This document shows, in pieces, positions 1 to 9,332 of a DNA stretch of 64,000 bases. A program made the position numbers and the translations under genes. Position 1 is the stretch's first letter. Each line of letters starts with the position of its first letter. Source of the DNA: CAZHJE01 sp964532965 (GTDB taxonomy: Bacteria > Patescibacteriota > WWE3 > UBA101185 > UBA10185); NCBI GenBank assembly GCA_964532965.1, contig CAZHJE010000001.1, forward strand, positions 16,920 through 80,919. The letters run 5' to 3'. The notes beneath the pieces were generated by a model that ran no database searches, was not told the DNA's origin, and saw nothing but the letters and a program-made list of their open reading frames with translations.

Positions 1-869
1 TTAGACATATGCGCTGCAAGAGGTACTTCTCCTACATTTGTGAATTGCCAAAACGCGCCCTGTGGTCCATCTGTTCTAGAAAAAGTTACATAATCAAAAA
101 AAGCAAAAGGGGTACCTATTAAAAAACCTAATAGAGCAAATACGGTAGCAAGTAATGGTTTTAGTGTAGTCCCATATGCAAACAATTTTTCTTTAGCTTT
201 ATATACATAGCAAAAATGAGCAAAAGCTACACCTATAGCTATGAGTCCGCCATTGTATTTTGTAGATGCCGCAAAACCAGTAAATAGTCCAGCCAATAAA
301 TATGCTTTTATAGAGTTATTTTTAAAAATAAGTACAGAAAAATATAAAGCACAACTCAAAAAAAATACCATAGGCACATCCGGCAATGAATATTGCGAAT
401 GCCAAATATGATATGGTAAAAGTGTAAATGTCATCGCAGAAAGTAGTGCCACTTTCTCGTTAAAAAGTCTTTGAGCCGAATAGTATATGGGTATTAATGT
501 CATTGCACCAAAAAGCGAAGAGAATAACCTAGTTAAATAATAAAAGATCAAAGTATCATCCCAAATGAGAGGAAACATGTTTATTAGACTTGCTTTTAAG
601 TTCAATGCCTCAAGAAGCGTTCTAACTTTTGCAAATACCATATATAAAAAATAATTTAGATAAATGTACAAATGTGGCCAATCAAAATGTTTTGGATTGT
701 TGTAAAACCTTACTTCTAACGCGCTTCTTACTATTGTTGGTTCATCTGGGTGCAATATTAACGGAAATGAGTGTAGATCCCCAATTATTCTAAGTATAAG
801 ACTCACTACAACTAGAAAAAACAGTGTTTTATTTGCTTTACTCAGCTTGTGTGCCTGAAGTTTTAACAT
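1..869 (-). CDS. GT39/ArnT-like membrane glycosyltransferase, 3' end cut by window
   Basis: An open frame of 289 codons runs from an ATG at 869 off the left edge, so the C-terminus is missing. The N-terminus is one hydrophobic helix followed by an acidic loop with LHPDEP, the position where GT39 (PMT/ArnT-type) enzymes carry their catalytic Asp-Glu. Many membrane helices follow, including a loop with WHSQYSLPDVP. Family members move sugars from polyprenyl-phosphate donors to lipid or protein on the outer face of the membrane. The start is supported by a GGAGG Shine-Dalgarno six bases upstream, and the gene overlaps the end of the next upstream gene by 32 bp, so the two are probably translationally coupled. 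The family call rests on pattern only; acceptor and sugar are unknown. Confidence 0.75.
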   Translation of the reverse strand, partial: MLKLQAHKLSKANKTLFFLVVVSLILRIIGDLHSFPLILHPDEPTIVRSALEVRFYNNPKHFDWPHLYIYLNYFLYMVFAKVRTLLEALNLKASLINMFPLIWDDTLIFYYLTRLFSSLFGAMTLIPIYYSAQRLFNEKVALLSAMTFTLLPYHIWHSQYSLPDVPMVFFLSCALYFSVLIFKNNSIKAYLLAGLFTGFAASTKYNGGLIAIGVAFAHFCYVYKAKEKLFAYGTTLKPLLATVFALLGFLIGTPFAFFDYVTFSRTDGPQGAFWQFTNVGEVPLAAHMS

Positions 870-2466
870 ATATCCTCCAATAATCTAATCCATTTATTTT
901 TATAACATTATCAAGTATATAGTTTGCACCAGAAGATACCACATTTTCGGGAAACTCTTCATTTATTCCTAAAACAATTAAATCGTAATTTCTTGTACCG
1001 CTAATACGAATATCAAAAATTCGAGAACTCATATAAATCATTCTCATTGGTTTAGTATCTATAAAACCAAGCGAAGGGTAATTACCATAATTTTCTAATA
1101 TAAAATCTTTTAATGCAGGTATTCCTACTCCAAATGATTTTTGTGCAATTATATTGTTTGCATTTTTAGTAGTACCAAATAGTGGGCTAGTATATGTAAA
1201 ATAATATGGAAATATTTTAACTAATGGAGTAACTAAAAATACAGCAGTAAGTAATGATAAAACTAATATAAATATATATTTCCCCCAAGCACCAAGTTTT
1301 TGAATAAGCTTAGAGTATACAAAATAATAACCATACACAGCAATAAGTGAAAAAAATGGATATATTGGTAACATATACCTATCAATTTTCTTTGAGGGTA
1401 TCGTCATTAATACAATGTAACCAATATAAAATACCGCTAAATAAGCTATAAAAGATAAATTTGTATACGAAACAATGTTTTTAAAACTACTCAATATATA
1501 TTTTGTCTTAAATAAAGATTCTTTTGATACTCTAAATACGTTCAATAGCATACCTAGTATAAGTAGTGGGGACATCTTCATTAAGATAACCAAAATATAA
1601 AAAGACACTCCGGGGTCTCTTGTATATTCGCCAAGAAGTATTTGACCATGTCCTTTTCTACCACCAACTCTTTCTGCCTCGTCAAAAATATTTATTAAAG
1701 TTCCAAAAAATTCTACCCAAAGTGCTGGAAAAAATACCACCAATGTAATAATATAAACCAATAACATAACTGAACTGTTCCAGACTGCTTTTTTAAAGTT
1801 GTAATTGCGCAATAATATTACTGCGTTAGTTAATAAAACATATAATAAAGCAACAATACCTACACTTTTTGTCAAAAAGGCTAATGCTAAAAAGAAAGCG
1901 GAAAGTATAATGTTAATAAGCCTAGTTTCACGTGTATATAAATACGAATAACATAGCCCAATGAATAAAAAAAGCGAAAGAAGCACGTCCAAGTGCACTA
2001 ATCTGGAATTACCAACAAAAAATGGTTCTAAAGAAAACAAACTTACAGAAAATAATGCTATTAAAAAATAATATTTAACATTTAGTAACTTTAGTATTTT
2101 GGACAACACAAATAATAATATTGCGGTTAATATTCCTTGCACAACAACTAGAGCTAATTTAGAAACAAATTGAAACATCATAAAATTAATATGGTTGTAT
2201 ACACGCTCTGTAGGGTAAATTTGTCTAAAAATTTCTACTATTGAACCTACTATCCACATTAACGTAACACCAGGATGATAGTGTTGGTAGGTTATTATGG
2301 GATTTTTAGTTTTTAATCCAACAATGAATTGTTCTGCTCTAAAATGCCAATTCACTCCATCTGGATTTATAGCATCATAAGCTATTCCAGAAATCCTAAC
2401 CACAAAAAACGCGATTATAAAAACAAAGATAAGAATTAGATTAGTTGTTATCTTTTTCGATAGCAT
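838..2466 (-). CDS. GT39-like polytopic membrane glycosyltransferase
   Basis: About 542 residues with an N-terminal helix, a first outer loop containing NPDGVNWHFRAEQF and a YQHYHPG motif, then roughly ten membrane helices and a small soluble C-terminus. This is the layout of phospholipid-carrier-dependent glycosyltransferases (GT39/PMT-like), which use polyprenyl-phosphate sugars outside the membrane. I chose the ATG at 2466 over a TTG fifteen bases earlier because GGAG lies six bases before it. It overlaps the flippase-like gene upstream by 26 bp and belongs to the surface-glycan run. The usual Asp-Glu pair is replaced by Asp-Gly, so catalysis cannot be taken for granted. Confidence 0.7.
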   Translation of the reverse strand: MLSKKITTNLILIFVFIIAFFVVRISGIAYDAINPDGVNWHFRAEQFIVGLKTKNPIITYQHYHPGVTLMWIVGSIVEIFRQIYPTERVYNHINFMMFQFVSKLALVVVQGILTAILLFVLSKILKLLNVKYYFLIALFSVSLFSLEPFFVGNSRLVHLDVLLSLFLFIGLCYSYLYTRETRLINIILSAFFLALAFLTKSVGIVALLYVLLTNAVILLRNYNFKKAVWNSSVMLLVYIITLVVFFPALWVEFFGTLINIFDEAERVGGRKGHGQILLGEYTRDPGVSFYILVILMKMSPLLILGMLLNVFRVSKESLFKTKYILSSFKNIVSYTNLSFIAYLAVFYIGYIVLMTIPSKKIDRYMLPIYPFFSLIAVYGYYFVYSKLIQKLGAWGKYIFILVLSLLTAVFLVTPLVKIFPYYFTYTSPLFGTTKNANNIIAQKSFGVGIPALKDFILENYGNYPSLGFIDTKPMRMIYMSSRIFDIRISGTRNYDLIVLGINEEFPENVVSSGANYILDNVIKINGLDYWRIYVKTSGTQAE

Positions 2467-3382
2467 ACAGTACTCCGCCAATTAGGGAAATCCCCAATCT
2501 AAATAAATGATATATGATTGACGCACTTATAGATACCTCTGCTGGGATTCCAACAATTGCAAAAAGCTGAACATATAGCGTATCTTGCACACCAACACCA
2601 TTTAAAGAAGGGATAAAAAAGCTTGCAAGTGTAATAACTGGAAAAATAAAAAGAGAATAAAAAAAAGGCAAAGAGATCCCTAACGCAGAAAAAATATAGT
2701 ATTGAGTAAATATGCCAAGTAACTGAACTACAAACGATGTGACAAAAGCCCATATGAGCACATTACTTTTACCTTTGTATAACATTAAAGAGTTATATAC
2801 ACTTTTTACTTTAGGTAGTTTCTTTGAGAATAGCCTTAAACCTATATAAGCAACAAAAGCAACAATCCAAAATCCAAAAAACAATATAAACTCAAATAAT
2901 AGTACAAGCACTTGATTTGAACTAACGTTGTGAGGAAGTAATGACAACCAAAAGTCTAGTGTTTTTGCTAACCCAAGATAAGAAATTAACACTAAAGATA
3001 CCATTCCGGTAAATCTTTCCATAAATGTAGCAGAAAAAGCGTTTGATTTACTATTGATAATATTACCAAGCCTAACAACTTTAAATACATCGCCACCAAT
3101 GCTTGTAGGCATAAAGTTATTAAAAAAAGCACCCATAAAATATAACGATGTAAGAAGCGACACTTTTACTTTTTCACATCCCTCAAAGATTAATAGCTTT
3201 TTCCAACGAATAGATGACACAACATAGTTTAAAATTAAAAAAAGCACAATTACTGGCGTAAACCAATAATTAAATGAGGAAAAATTAGCATAAACCTGGC
3301 TTACTTCTAACCTAGAAAAAATTAAAACAAATAAAACAATACTTATTGCTACTTTAACAAATATTTTTTTATTGTTCTTCAT
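2441..3382 (-). CDS. flippase-like integral membrane protein (LPG-synthase TM / UPF0104 family)
   Basis: 313 residues, about eight membrane helices. Recognisable family motifs in order are SSIRWKKLL near residue 57, GGDVFKVVRLG near 100, ERFTGM near 123 and PSLNGVGVQD near 260. These match the transmembrane part of lysylphosphatidylglycerol synthase (PF03706) and related AglD-like proteins, which occur in lipid flipping or in envelope glycan pathways. No aminoacyl-transfer domain is attached. The start ATG overlaps the stop of the MOP flippase gene in an ATGA arrangement. Placement among glycosyltransferases suggests a role in moving or presenting a lipid-linked sugar; the substrate is unknown. 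Confidence 0.75.
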   Translation of the reverse strand: MKNNKKIFVKVAISIVLFVLIFSRLEVSQVYANFSSFNYWFTPVIVLFLILNYVVSSIRWKKLLIFEGCEKVKVSLLTSLYFMGAFFNNFMPTSIGGDVFKVVRLGNIINSKSNAFSATFMERFTGMVSLVLISYLGLAKTLDFWLSLLPHNVSSNQVLVLLFEFILFFGFWIVAFVAYIGLRLFSKKLPKVKSVYNSLMLYKGKSNVLIWAFVTSFVVQLLGIFTQYYIFSALGISLPFFYSLFIFPVITLASFFIPSLNGVGVQDTLYVQLFAIVGIPAEVSISASIIYHLFRLGISLIGGVLYAIEKDNN

Positions 3383-4857
3383 CTTGCTAGCCTTTTAGAT
3401 AATGTGCTGAACCTACGCACCAGTACATCTATATCTGATTTAGTTATAAAATTTGCTATATATACCGCCCAAAGATACATTAATGTAAATAGAGCATATA
3501 TTAATATTTTCAACCAAATATTCGAGATGTCATTTGCAAGTGCTATTATTAAAACTTGAAATAATATTATAGTGTGTTCATGAGTAATATACTTAAACTT
3601 TAATTTCTTTTGAGACACAATTATTAAAAAAATAAAACTCATAAGTACACCAAAAAGCAATCCGAGAGACATTGAACCTATTTTTGAATAATCAAAAAAT
3701 CTGGTTAAAGTTAAATAAAACCCTATTGTACCTAATAATAAAAGAACAAATCCTAAGACTAGTTCTTTTACATATTTTGCAGGTACAAAAATACTAGACT
3801 TTAAAATGTTTATGAATGAATATAAAACAAACGTAAATACCAAAGGCAGTATTAAAGGAAAAGCGCCATCATATCTATTATCACCAACTACAAGGCGTAT
3901 AACTTCTTTTGACCAATAGACCGCGCTAAAAGAAGGTAATAGAATAAATACAAACACTTTATTAAAATTTGTTGAAAAAAGCTTTTTAAACTCTTCAAAG
4001 TTATGTACAAATTTTTCTGATAAAACAGGTAAATTTACATCTGTTATTGCGTCAGAAATATGAACCAATTTTTTAGAATACAACAAAGCAAAAGCAAAAA
4101 CACCAACCATTTCATGAGAAATTTCTCTACCTAAAATTAAGGGTCCTGATTTTTCCCACATTGTAAATATTACTTTTACAAAATATACAGCTAGACTTAT
4201 AGATAGTAATTGCTTTAACATCAGCTTAAATTCTTCTTTAGATGGTAGTTCATATTTTATCTTCAACGGCTTAAATGCAAGATACGCAAGCGCAAACGCT
4301 GCAACAACATTGTGTATAAACATAGCGTAAAAATAACCATTTACCTTATACATATATACAAGGGGTATATATAATGCTGCACTAACAAATGCTATTACTG
4401 CCTGATATGTAAAGAGTGTTTTAAACCTTTGTGTGCCTGAAACAACAGAGTTTAGAATACCTTGCACACCCTGAAACATCAGTACAACAGCATATATTTT
4501 TATTGGTACAATAAGTGCTGGCTCATTATATTGGTTTAATGCAATATATGTTGCCCCAAAAAATAACCCTATTGCAATTGGGAATGTTACTAAATACCTA
4601 ATTAGCACAGATGTGATAAATATTTTGAAAACCTCAGTATCGTCTTTGGCAGCAGATATTTCTCTGGTGCTTCCTGAAGCAAGACCTAAATGCTGATAAA
4701 TACCAAATGTGGCTCCAACAGCTGCCGCAATCTGCACAATACCGTATTCACCAACTGTTAGTAATCTGACAATAAAAAAGCTTTGAAATATACCAACAAA
4801 AACTGCAACTCCTCGAGAAAAAAGGCTTATCAATTGCCATTTTAAGATATTCTTCAT
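3379..4857 (-). CDS. polysaccharide flippase, MOP superfamily (Wzx-like)
   Basis: 492 residues with 12-14 predicted membrane helices. The N-terminal pattern (SFFIVRLLTVGEYGIVQ followed by a glycine-rich stretch with LGLASGSTREIS) is typical of polysaccharide-biosynthesis flippases such as Wzx and its relatives. Such proteins move undecaprenyl-linked oligosaccharides across the membrane. It shares one base with the stop of the next upstream gene (TAATG) and four with the downstream gene, so it is firmly inside the glycan operon. No ligase or Wzy polymerase is visible beside it, although the GT39-like and DUF2079 proteins could act as transferases on the outer face. Confidence 0.85.
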   Translation of the reverse strand: MKNILKWQLISLFSRGVAVFVGIFQSFFIVRLLTVGEYGIVQIAAAVGATFGIYQHLGLASGSTREISAAKDDTEVFKIFITSVLIRYLVTFPIAIGLFFGATYIALNQYNEPALIVPIKIYAVVLMFQGVQGILNSVVSGTQRFKTLFTYQAVIAFVSAALYIPLVYMYKVNGYFYAMFIHNVVAAFALAYLAFKPLKIKYELPSKEEFKLMLKQLLSISLAVYFVKVIFTMWEKSGPLILGREISHEMVGVFAFALLYSKKLVHISDAITDVNLPVLSEKFVHNFEEFKKLFSTNFNKVFVFILLPSFSAVYWSKEVIRLVVGDNRYDGAFPLILPLVFTFVLYSFINILKSSIFVPAKYVKELVLGFVLLLLGTIGFYLTLTRFFDYSKIGSMSLGLLFGVLMSFIFLIIVSQKKLKFKYITHEHTIILFQVLIIALANDISNIWLKILIYALFTLMYLWAVYIANFITKSDIDVLVRRFSTLSKRLAR

Positions 4858-6998
4858 TAGTTAATTATTGTATCTCCTAAATATATACTTCTTGTTCTCA
4901 CATTATTACTCATACCAATAAACACACGATATTTCCCACTCTCTAAAAATTCGGGCATCACCACTTCTAACTTTTCAAGATAATACCTTCCTTGTGCCCA
5001 ATTAGCAGGTTGATTTAAAGAAAATGATGGTAAATTAGCAAGTTGATATATTTCACCAGTTGTATCATTAACATATGTCATAAACAACACATAGTCATCG
5101 AGTCGAGTTTCTTCTCTTTTTACATAAACAAGATCAACATTTGCAATATTACCCTTAATAAACTCTTGTGGAATAACATAATCTACAATTGTCAAAGATT
5201 GAAATATCTCTAAATTGACCTTTTCTTCATACTTATATCTCTCCTGAAGCGGTAACTTTTGGTCTTTTAAGTGTCCGCCAATATTTTTAAACACAAATAA
5301 ATTTCCGCACCCCAATGTTAAATTGTAGTTTGAGTCTTTTAGTAAATCAGAAACCACATCACGAACTAAAGTAACATCTAAGTCTAGTATACGAAGTATT
5401 TTTTGAGAAAATACATCGACAATTACATAATCTGCAGAATTATACAATGCAGGAAATATTGCGTATGTTTCACGAACACCAAGATGCGCACCAAGATAAT
5501 CTGGTCCAGAAACCGACGCATCTTTTGGAATTGTGTTTACTACTTTCAAAGCACACTCCCTGTCTTTATTTTCAAGTGGCGTCAATCTATATCGCTCCCC
5601 TATAGTAAATTCATTTGTCAAATCTAATTCTGAAGCTGTTTTAGCAAAAACTTGTGTAGGGAGTCTCTTTTTTATAGCCTGTGTTAACCATAGGTATATT
5701 GGGTTGTTAAATGTAAACGAAGTATAAATATTTGATGCAAGTATAAGTAGGGCAAACATCAAAGCAACATTTTTAAATTTAAGTTTTTGAGAAAAATTTG
5801 AGAGTATAGAAGATAGCATATAAACAGCATATATTGTTGATATAAAGAGTATCGGTATTATCATTGAAATTCGATGATTATATATTTCTGATGTCCCTAT
5901 ACCACCTGCTGAAGTGGCATAATTAATTAGCAAATCAGGGAACGCAAGTATAAATAATGGTGGGTAGAGTAAAGGCATATACGAAACAGGCAAAAAAGTT
6001 TCTTTTAGATTCTTAGGTTTATCCCCTCCGAATACTACTTTAACTAAATCTTTTGGGTTTGTAATAATACCAAATATTACTTCAGAATAGGTGTCTCCAA
6101 ACAACTCATATCTACTTAAAAAATAATTATCATTTGCAACATTGCTTGTGTCATCTACATCGATATCAAGTAGCGTCGTAAATCTTTGAAATCCCTCTAC
6201 TCTATAGTGAGCATACGCAGGAATAATAATAAAAAACGCGGTGATAAACCAAACTAAACCAATGCCAATCATTGATATACCCAATTTAGTTCTTACATTG
6301 GTGAAGTAACTAGTTTTAAAATAGGTTGTTATTCCAAGATTTTTAATGCTCTCATACGAAAGATTTGATCTAAAAAATAAAATTAAAACACCAAACATAA
6401 CAATGTATAACGGCAACTGCTCCTTGCCCATCATTGTCAAGATTAAAAAAAGATAAAAAACACTTATGTTTTTTTTAGTAAAAGTATTTGTTAGGTGCAT
6501 TTTTTCAAAAAGATAAAAAGCTAAAAGAAAAAAAGGTATAACAGCAGTTACTCCATGAAACCCCGTCCAAGCATTTAAAAACCCAACTGCCGGATAAAAC
6601 AAAAAAGCAAAACCAAAGCTTGCGGCAGTCAAAGGCGATTTAAATTTTAAAATAGCAATTTTATATATAATAAAAGCACTACTAAGTACTAATAATATTT
6701 GAGCAACAACAATAGTTAAAGGATGTTGGTACACCGCAAATATTGGCACAAAAACCAGTAATATGGGGTCAACATGACTCATAGCCCATCTAGGAACATT
6801 AGCTCCAAAATAATCGGTTAAATATAATGGCCTGCCGTGAAGCGTATTCCAAATCATTTGATTCATATTTCCAAGGTCAAATTTTCCAAAATCAAAATTG
6901 TTATATCTAAATATATTAATCCTTAGGGTAAGTACAAAAATACCAAGAGCAAATAAGAACAAAGCAATAAGTGGTAAGTGATTTTTAATTTTTTTCAT
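4857..6998 (-). CDS. DUF2079 polytopic membrane protein
   Basis: 713 residues. The N-terminal half is membrane-embedded, beginning with one helix and then a loop carrying FDLGNMNQMIWNTLHG and SHVDP, which is the signature of DUF2079 (PF09852), a family resembling GT-C glycosyltransferases. A cluster of helices follows to about residue 430, and the last 250 residues form a soluble, probably exported, beta-rich domain. The function of the family is not established; the fold and genomic company suggest a GT-C type sugar transferase. Its start lies three bases after the downstream stop of the GT2 gene, so the two are likely co-transcribed. Confidence 0.75.
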   Translation of the reverse strand: MKKIKNHLPLIALFLFALGIFVLTLRINIFRYNNFDFGKFDLGNMNQMIWNTLHGRPLYLTDYFGANVPRWAMSHVDPILLVFVPIFAVYQHPLTIVVAQILLVLSSAFIIYKIAILKFKSPLTAASFGFAFLFYPAVGFLNAWTGFHGVTAVIPFFLLAFYLFEKMHLTNTFTKKNISVFYLFLILTMMGKEQLPLYIVMFGVLILFFRSNLSYESIKNLGITTYFKTSYFTNVRTKLGISMIGIGLVWFITAFFIIIPAYAHYRVEGFQRFTTLLDIDVDDTSNVANDNYFLSRYELFGDTYSEVIFGIITNPKDLVKVVFGGDKPKNLKETFLPVSYMPLLYPPLFILAFPDLLINYATSAGGIGTSEIYNHRISMIIPILFISTIYAVYMLSSILSNFSQKLKFKNVALMFALLILASNIYTSFTFNNPIYLWLTQAIKKRLPTQVFAKTASELDLTNEFTIGERYRLTPLENKDRECALKVVNTIPKDASVSGPDYLGAHLGVRETYAIFPALYNSADYVIVDVFSQKILRILDLDVTLVRDVVSDLLKDSNYNLTLGCGNLFVFKNIGGHLKDQKLPLQERYKYEEKVNLEIFQSLTIVDYVIPQEFIKGNIANVDLVYVKREETRLDDYVLFMTYVNDTTGEIYQLANLPSFSLNQPANWAQGRYYLEKLEVVMPEFLESGKYRVFIGMSNNVRTRSIYLGDTIIN

Positions 6999-7001
6999 AT
7001 G

Positions 7002-7694
7002 TTAATTTACAAATCTATATTTTATCAAGGTTAAAACAGCTGAAAATCCGTCTGTCCAATGCAATTTTTTACCTTCACTGTGTTTTCTTCCTTTATAATT
7101 TATGGGCACTTCTTTAATTTTTAAGCCTGCTTTTATGGCTTTTGCAGTAATCTCTGGTTCAAAATTAAATCGTTGAGACTTAATTTCTACTTTTCTTGCA
7201 AAATCTCCAGGTAAAAGTTTATAGCAAGTCTCCATATCGGTGAGCAAAACCCCAAATAATATGCTAGTTAGTATAGTTACAAGTTTATTACCAAAATAAT
7301 GCAAATTGGACATATCTTCGTATACACCTGAAAATCTAGAACCATACACCACATCGGCACCAAGTTCATCAAGCCCACGTATAAGTTTAATTATATCCGA
7401 TGGATCGTATTCTAAATCAGCATCTTGAACAATTACATAGTCACCAGTTGTATGTTTGAAACCCTCTCTTATTGCAGATCCTTTACCTCCATTTTGTGAC
7501 TTATAAAAAATTTTAATAGTTGGGTCATTATTTTCTATTTCTTTTAAAATTTCTCGCGTACCGTCTGTAGAATAATCATCTACTATAATTATTTCTTTTT
7601 CATTTGGTCCTATATTTGCTTGTTTTACTAAATCTAATATTGTTTTAATAGTGTCTTTTTCTTTCCATACAGGTATTACTATTGATAATTTCAT
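7002..7694 (-). CDS. GT2 glycosyltransferase, DPM1-like (polyprenyl-phosphate sugar synthase)
   Basis: 230 residues, a single GT-A domain: SIVIPVWKE at the N-terminus, VDDYSTDGT near residue 40, a DADLEYDP metal-binding motif near 95, and VYGSRFSG near 120. The late part (GLKIKEVPINYKGR) is characteristic of dolichol-phosphate mannosyltransferase-like enzymes, which load a sugar onto a polyprenyl phosphate. It has no membrane helix. Such an enzyme could make the donor used by the GT39-like proteins next to it. No Shine-Dalgarno is seen; a promoter at 7702-7730 ends seven bases before the start codon, so the message may be leaderless. Confidence 0.88.
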   Translation of the reverse strand: MKLSIVIPVWKEKDTIKTILDLVKQANIGPNEKEIIIVDDYSTDGTREILKEIENNDPTIKIFYKSQNGGKGSAIREGFKHTTGDYVIVQDADLEYDPSDIIKLIRGLDELGADVVYGSRFSGVYEDMSNLHYFGNKLVTILTSILFGVLLTDMETCYKLLPGDFARKVEIKSQRFNFEPEITAKAIKAGLKIKEVPINYKGRKHSEGKKLHWTDGFSAVLTLIKYRFVN

Positions 7695-7701
7695 AAGTGT
7701 A

Positions 7702-7730
7702 ATAATAACTAAAAAAGGCTATAACTACAA
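7702..7730 (-). promoter_or_regulatory. candidate promoter of the GT2 gene, leaderless
   Basis: On the minus strand there is a TTGTAG -35 box, a 17-base spacer and a TATTAT -10 box, followed after seven bases by the start codon of the GT2 gene. The -35 box includes the stop codon of the upstream gene. The distance leaves no room for a 5' leader. Confidence 0.5.
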
Positions 7731-9332
7731 GTCAACACGAAATATTTTGGTAAAAAATAACTTTCCATTAATCATGTTGCTGTATTCGTATACTTGTACC
7801 AAATATGGATAAAGTGAAACATCTATTGTTAAATCAGTATTGTGTTCATTAGTAACCAGTATGTAATCTAGGTTTTTCTTTTGTATGTTTTCTTTTGTTT
7901 TATTCTCTTTAACAATCAAATCATAATAAAAACCAGATACGTTAGGGTTGATAAGAGCCTGGTTTAAATACCAATCTGATACACTACTTACATCGTTATA
8001 CCCTACCGCACCTGTTAAGTTATTTACAATGTACTCATTAGCCTCTTTAACTACTTTAAAAATATCTTTATGAATCCAAATGGTAGCGCCTGCCCATAAA
8101 ACACAAGATAAAGTCATTATACTAACATAATAGGCTAGTTTTCTTGTATACAAAAAGTACACACTGAACAAATTTAATATAAGAACTAAAACCAATATTG
8201 GCTTTATTAATATCAAAAACTGTAGCCTGTACTGGTATTGTATAAATGCGTAAAATAGTATTAGGCCAAATGTGTAAAATACTATTTGCAAGGTTTGCTT
8301 TGAGTTAGTTTTTGTCTCAAAAAATTCTACTATTCCATGCGATATAAAGATTAATAAAAATGGGATAACAGGTATAAATAATCTTGGTACAGCTGCAGGC
8401 CATGCTAATACTAAAAAAAGCTCAATAGCTATAAAGACTAAAAGCGCAATATACTTTTGTACAAAATGCAAAATAAAATTTTTACTTTTTATCAAAAAAT
8501 ATATAGCTATTATAAAACCAAAAAGAAAGGTAACAGAACTCAAGTATATTAGTAGCGTGTTAAGATCATATACTCTTCTTGCAGGTTCTTCAAAATAACT
8601 AGAACTTAGAGGGCTTCTGTATAACCAGTAAGGTATTAAGACAATAATCGTACTTAGTGTATATATTGCTAAAGGTAGTTTATTTTTTGCTAATCCCCCG
8701 TACACCAAAGCATAAGTCTTTTTAAGCGAACATAATAATTTAAATGAAAAGTCACTATTAAACAGTAAAATTCCTATAAGTAAGGATACAAATAATATAT
8801 AGCCCTCAAATCTAGTTAAAATAGCCAAACCAGATAAAACCCCTAAAGATACAGTGTTGACTGTAGAAAAAGCTTTTTTATTTACACTGTCAATGTATAT
8901 ATTTGTGGTAAGTAGCACAAACAATAGGAAGAAAGTATCTGCCATTATTCGCAGCGACCAGTATAGATACACTGGATTAAATGTAAATAGTAGCAACGCA
9001 ACTATTATTTTCTTTTTGTCATTAAAAACATTGGCAAGTATTTTATAAAATATAAAAAACGATAACGCGCTTATTATAAACATAAAGATGCGCCCAAAAA
9101 TAACAGGGTCTATATTTACAGGTTGTAAGGCTAAAAATAAAGAAAACAAGGGTGGTCTTTTTTCATCAGTTGGATATTGAAAATCTTTAATAAACTGAGA
9201 GGCTCTTAAAATTCTGTAACTATCCCCCCACTCTGCGGCATTGATGTTTAAAAGTAGCAAATGAGTTAAAAAAAATACTATAAAAATTAAAGTTAACGGC
9301 TTATTTCTTAATAATGTTTTCATATATCTCAT
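7725..9332 (-). CDS. GT39-like membrane glycosyltransferase (ArnT-like)
   Basis: 535 residues: one N-terminal helix, an outer loop with EWGDSYRI (Asp in the position of the catalytic acidic pair) and EKRPPLFSLFLA, then about ten helices and a soluble tail of about 100 residues. The RPPL segment after the first acidic motif is common in ArnT/PMT-type enzymes of family GT39. The likely role is transfer of a sugar from polyprenyl phosphate on the outer membrane face. Two in-frame ATG codons (9332 and 9323) both lack a clear ribosome binding site; the gene overlaps the upstream GT4 gene by 32 bp, so coupling is likely. Confidence 0.78.
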   Translation of the reverse strand: MRYMKTLLRNKPLTLIFIVFFLTHLLLLNINAAEWGDSYRILRASQFIKDFQYPTDEKRPPLFSLFLALQPVNIDPVIFGRIFMFIISALSFFIFYKILANVFNDKKKIIVALLLFTFNPVYLYWSLRIMADTFFLLFVLLTTNIYIDSVNKKAFSTVNTVSLGVLSGLAILTRFEGYILFVSLLIGILLFNSDFSFKLLCSLKKTYALVYGGLAKNKLPLAIYTLSTIIVLIPYWLYRSPLSSSYFEEPARRVYDLNTLLIYLSSVTFLFGFIIAIYFLIKSKNFILHFVQKYIALLVFIAIELFLVLAWPAAVPRLFIPVIPFLLIFISHGIVEFFETKTNSKQTLQIVFYTFGLILFYAFIQYQYRLQFLILIKPILVLVLILNLFSVYFLYTRKLAYYVSIMTLSCVLWAGATIWIHKDIFKVVKEANEYIVNNLTGAVGYNDVSSVSDWYLNQALINPNVSGFYYDLIVKENKTKENIQKKNLDYILVTNEHNTDLTIDVSLYPYLVQVYEYSNMINGKLFFTKIFRVDL

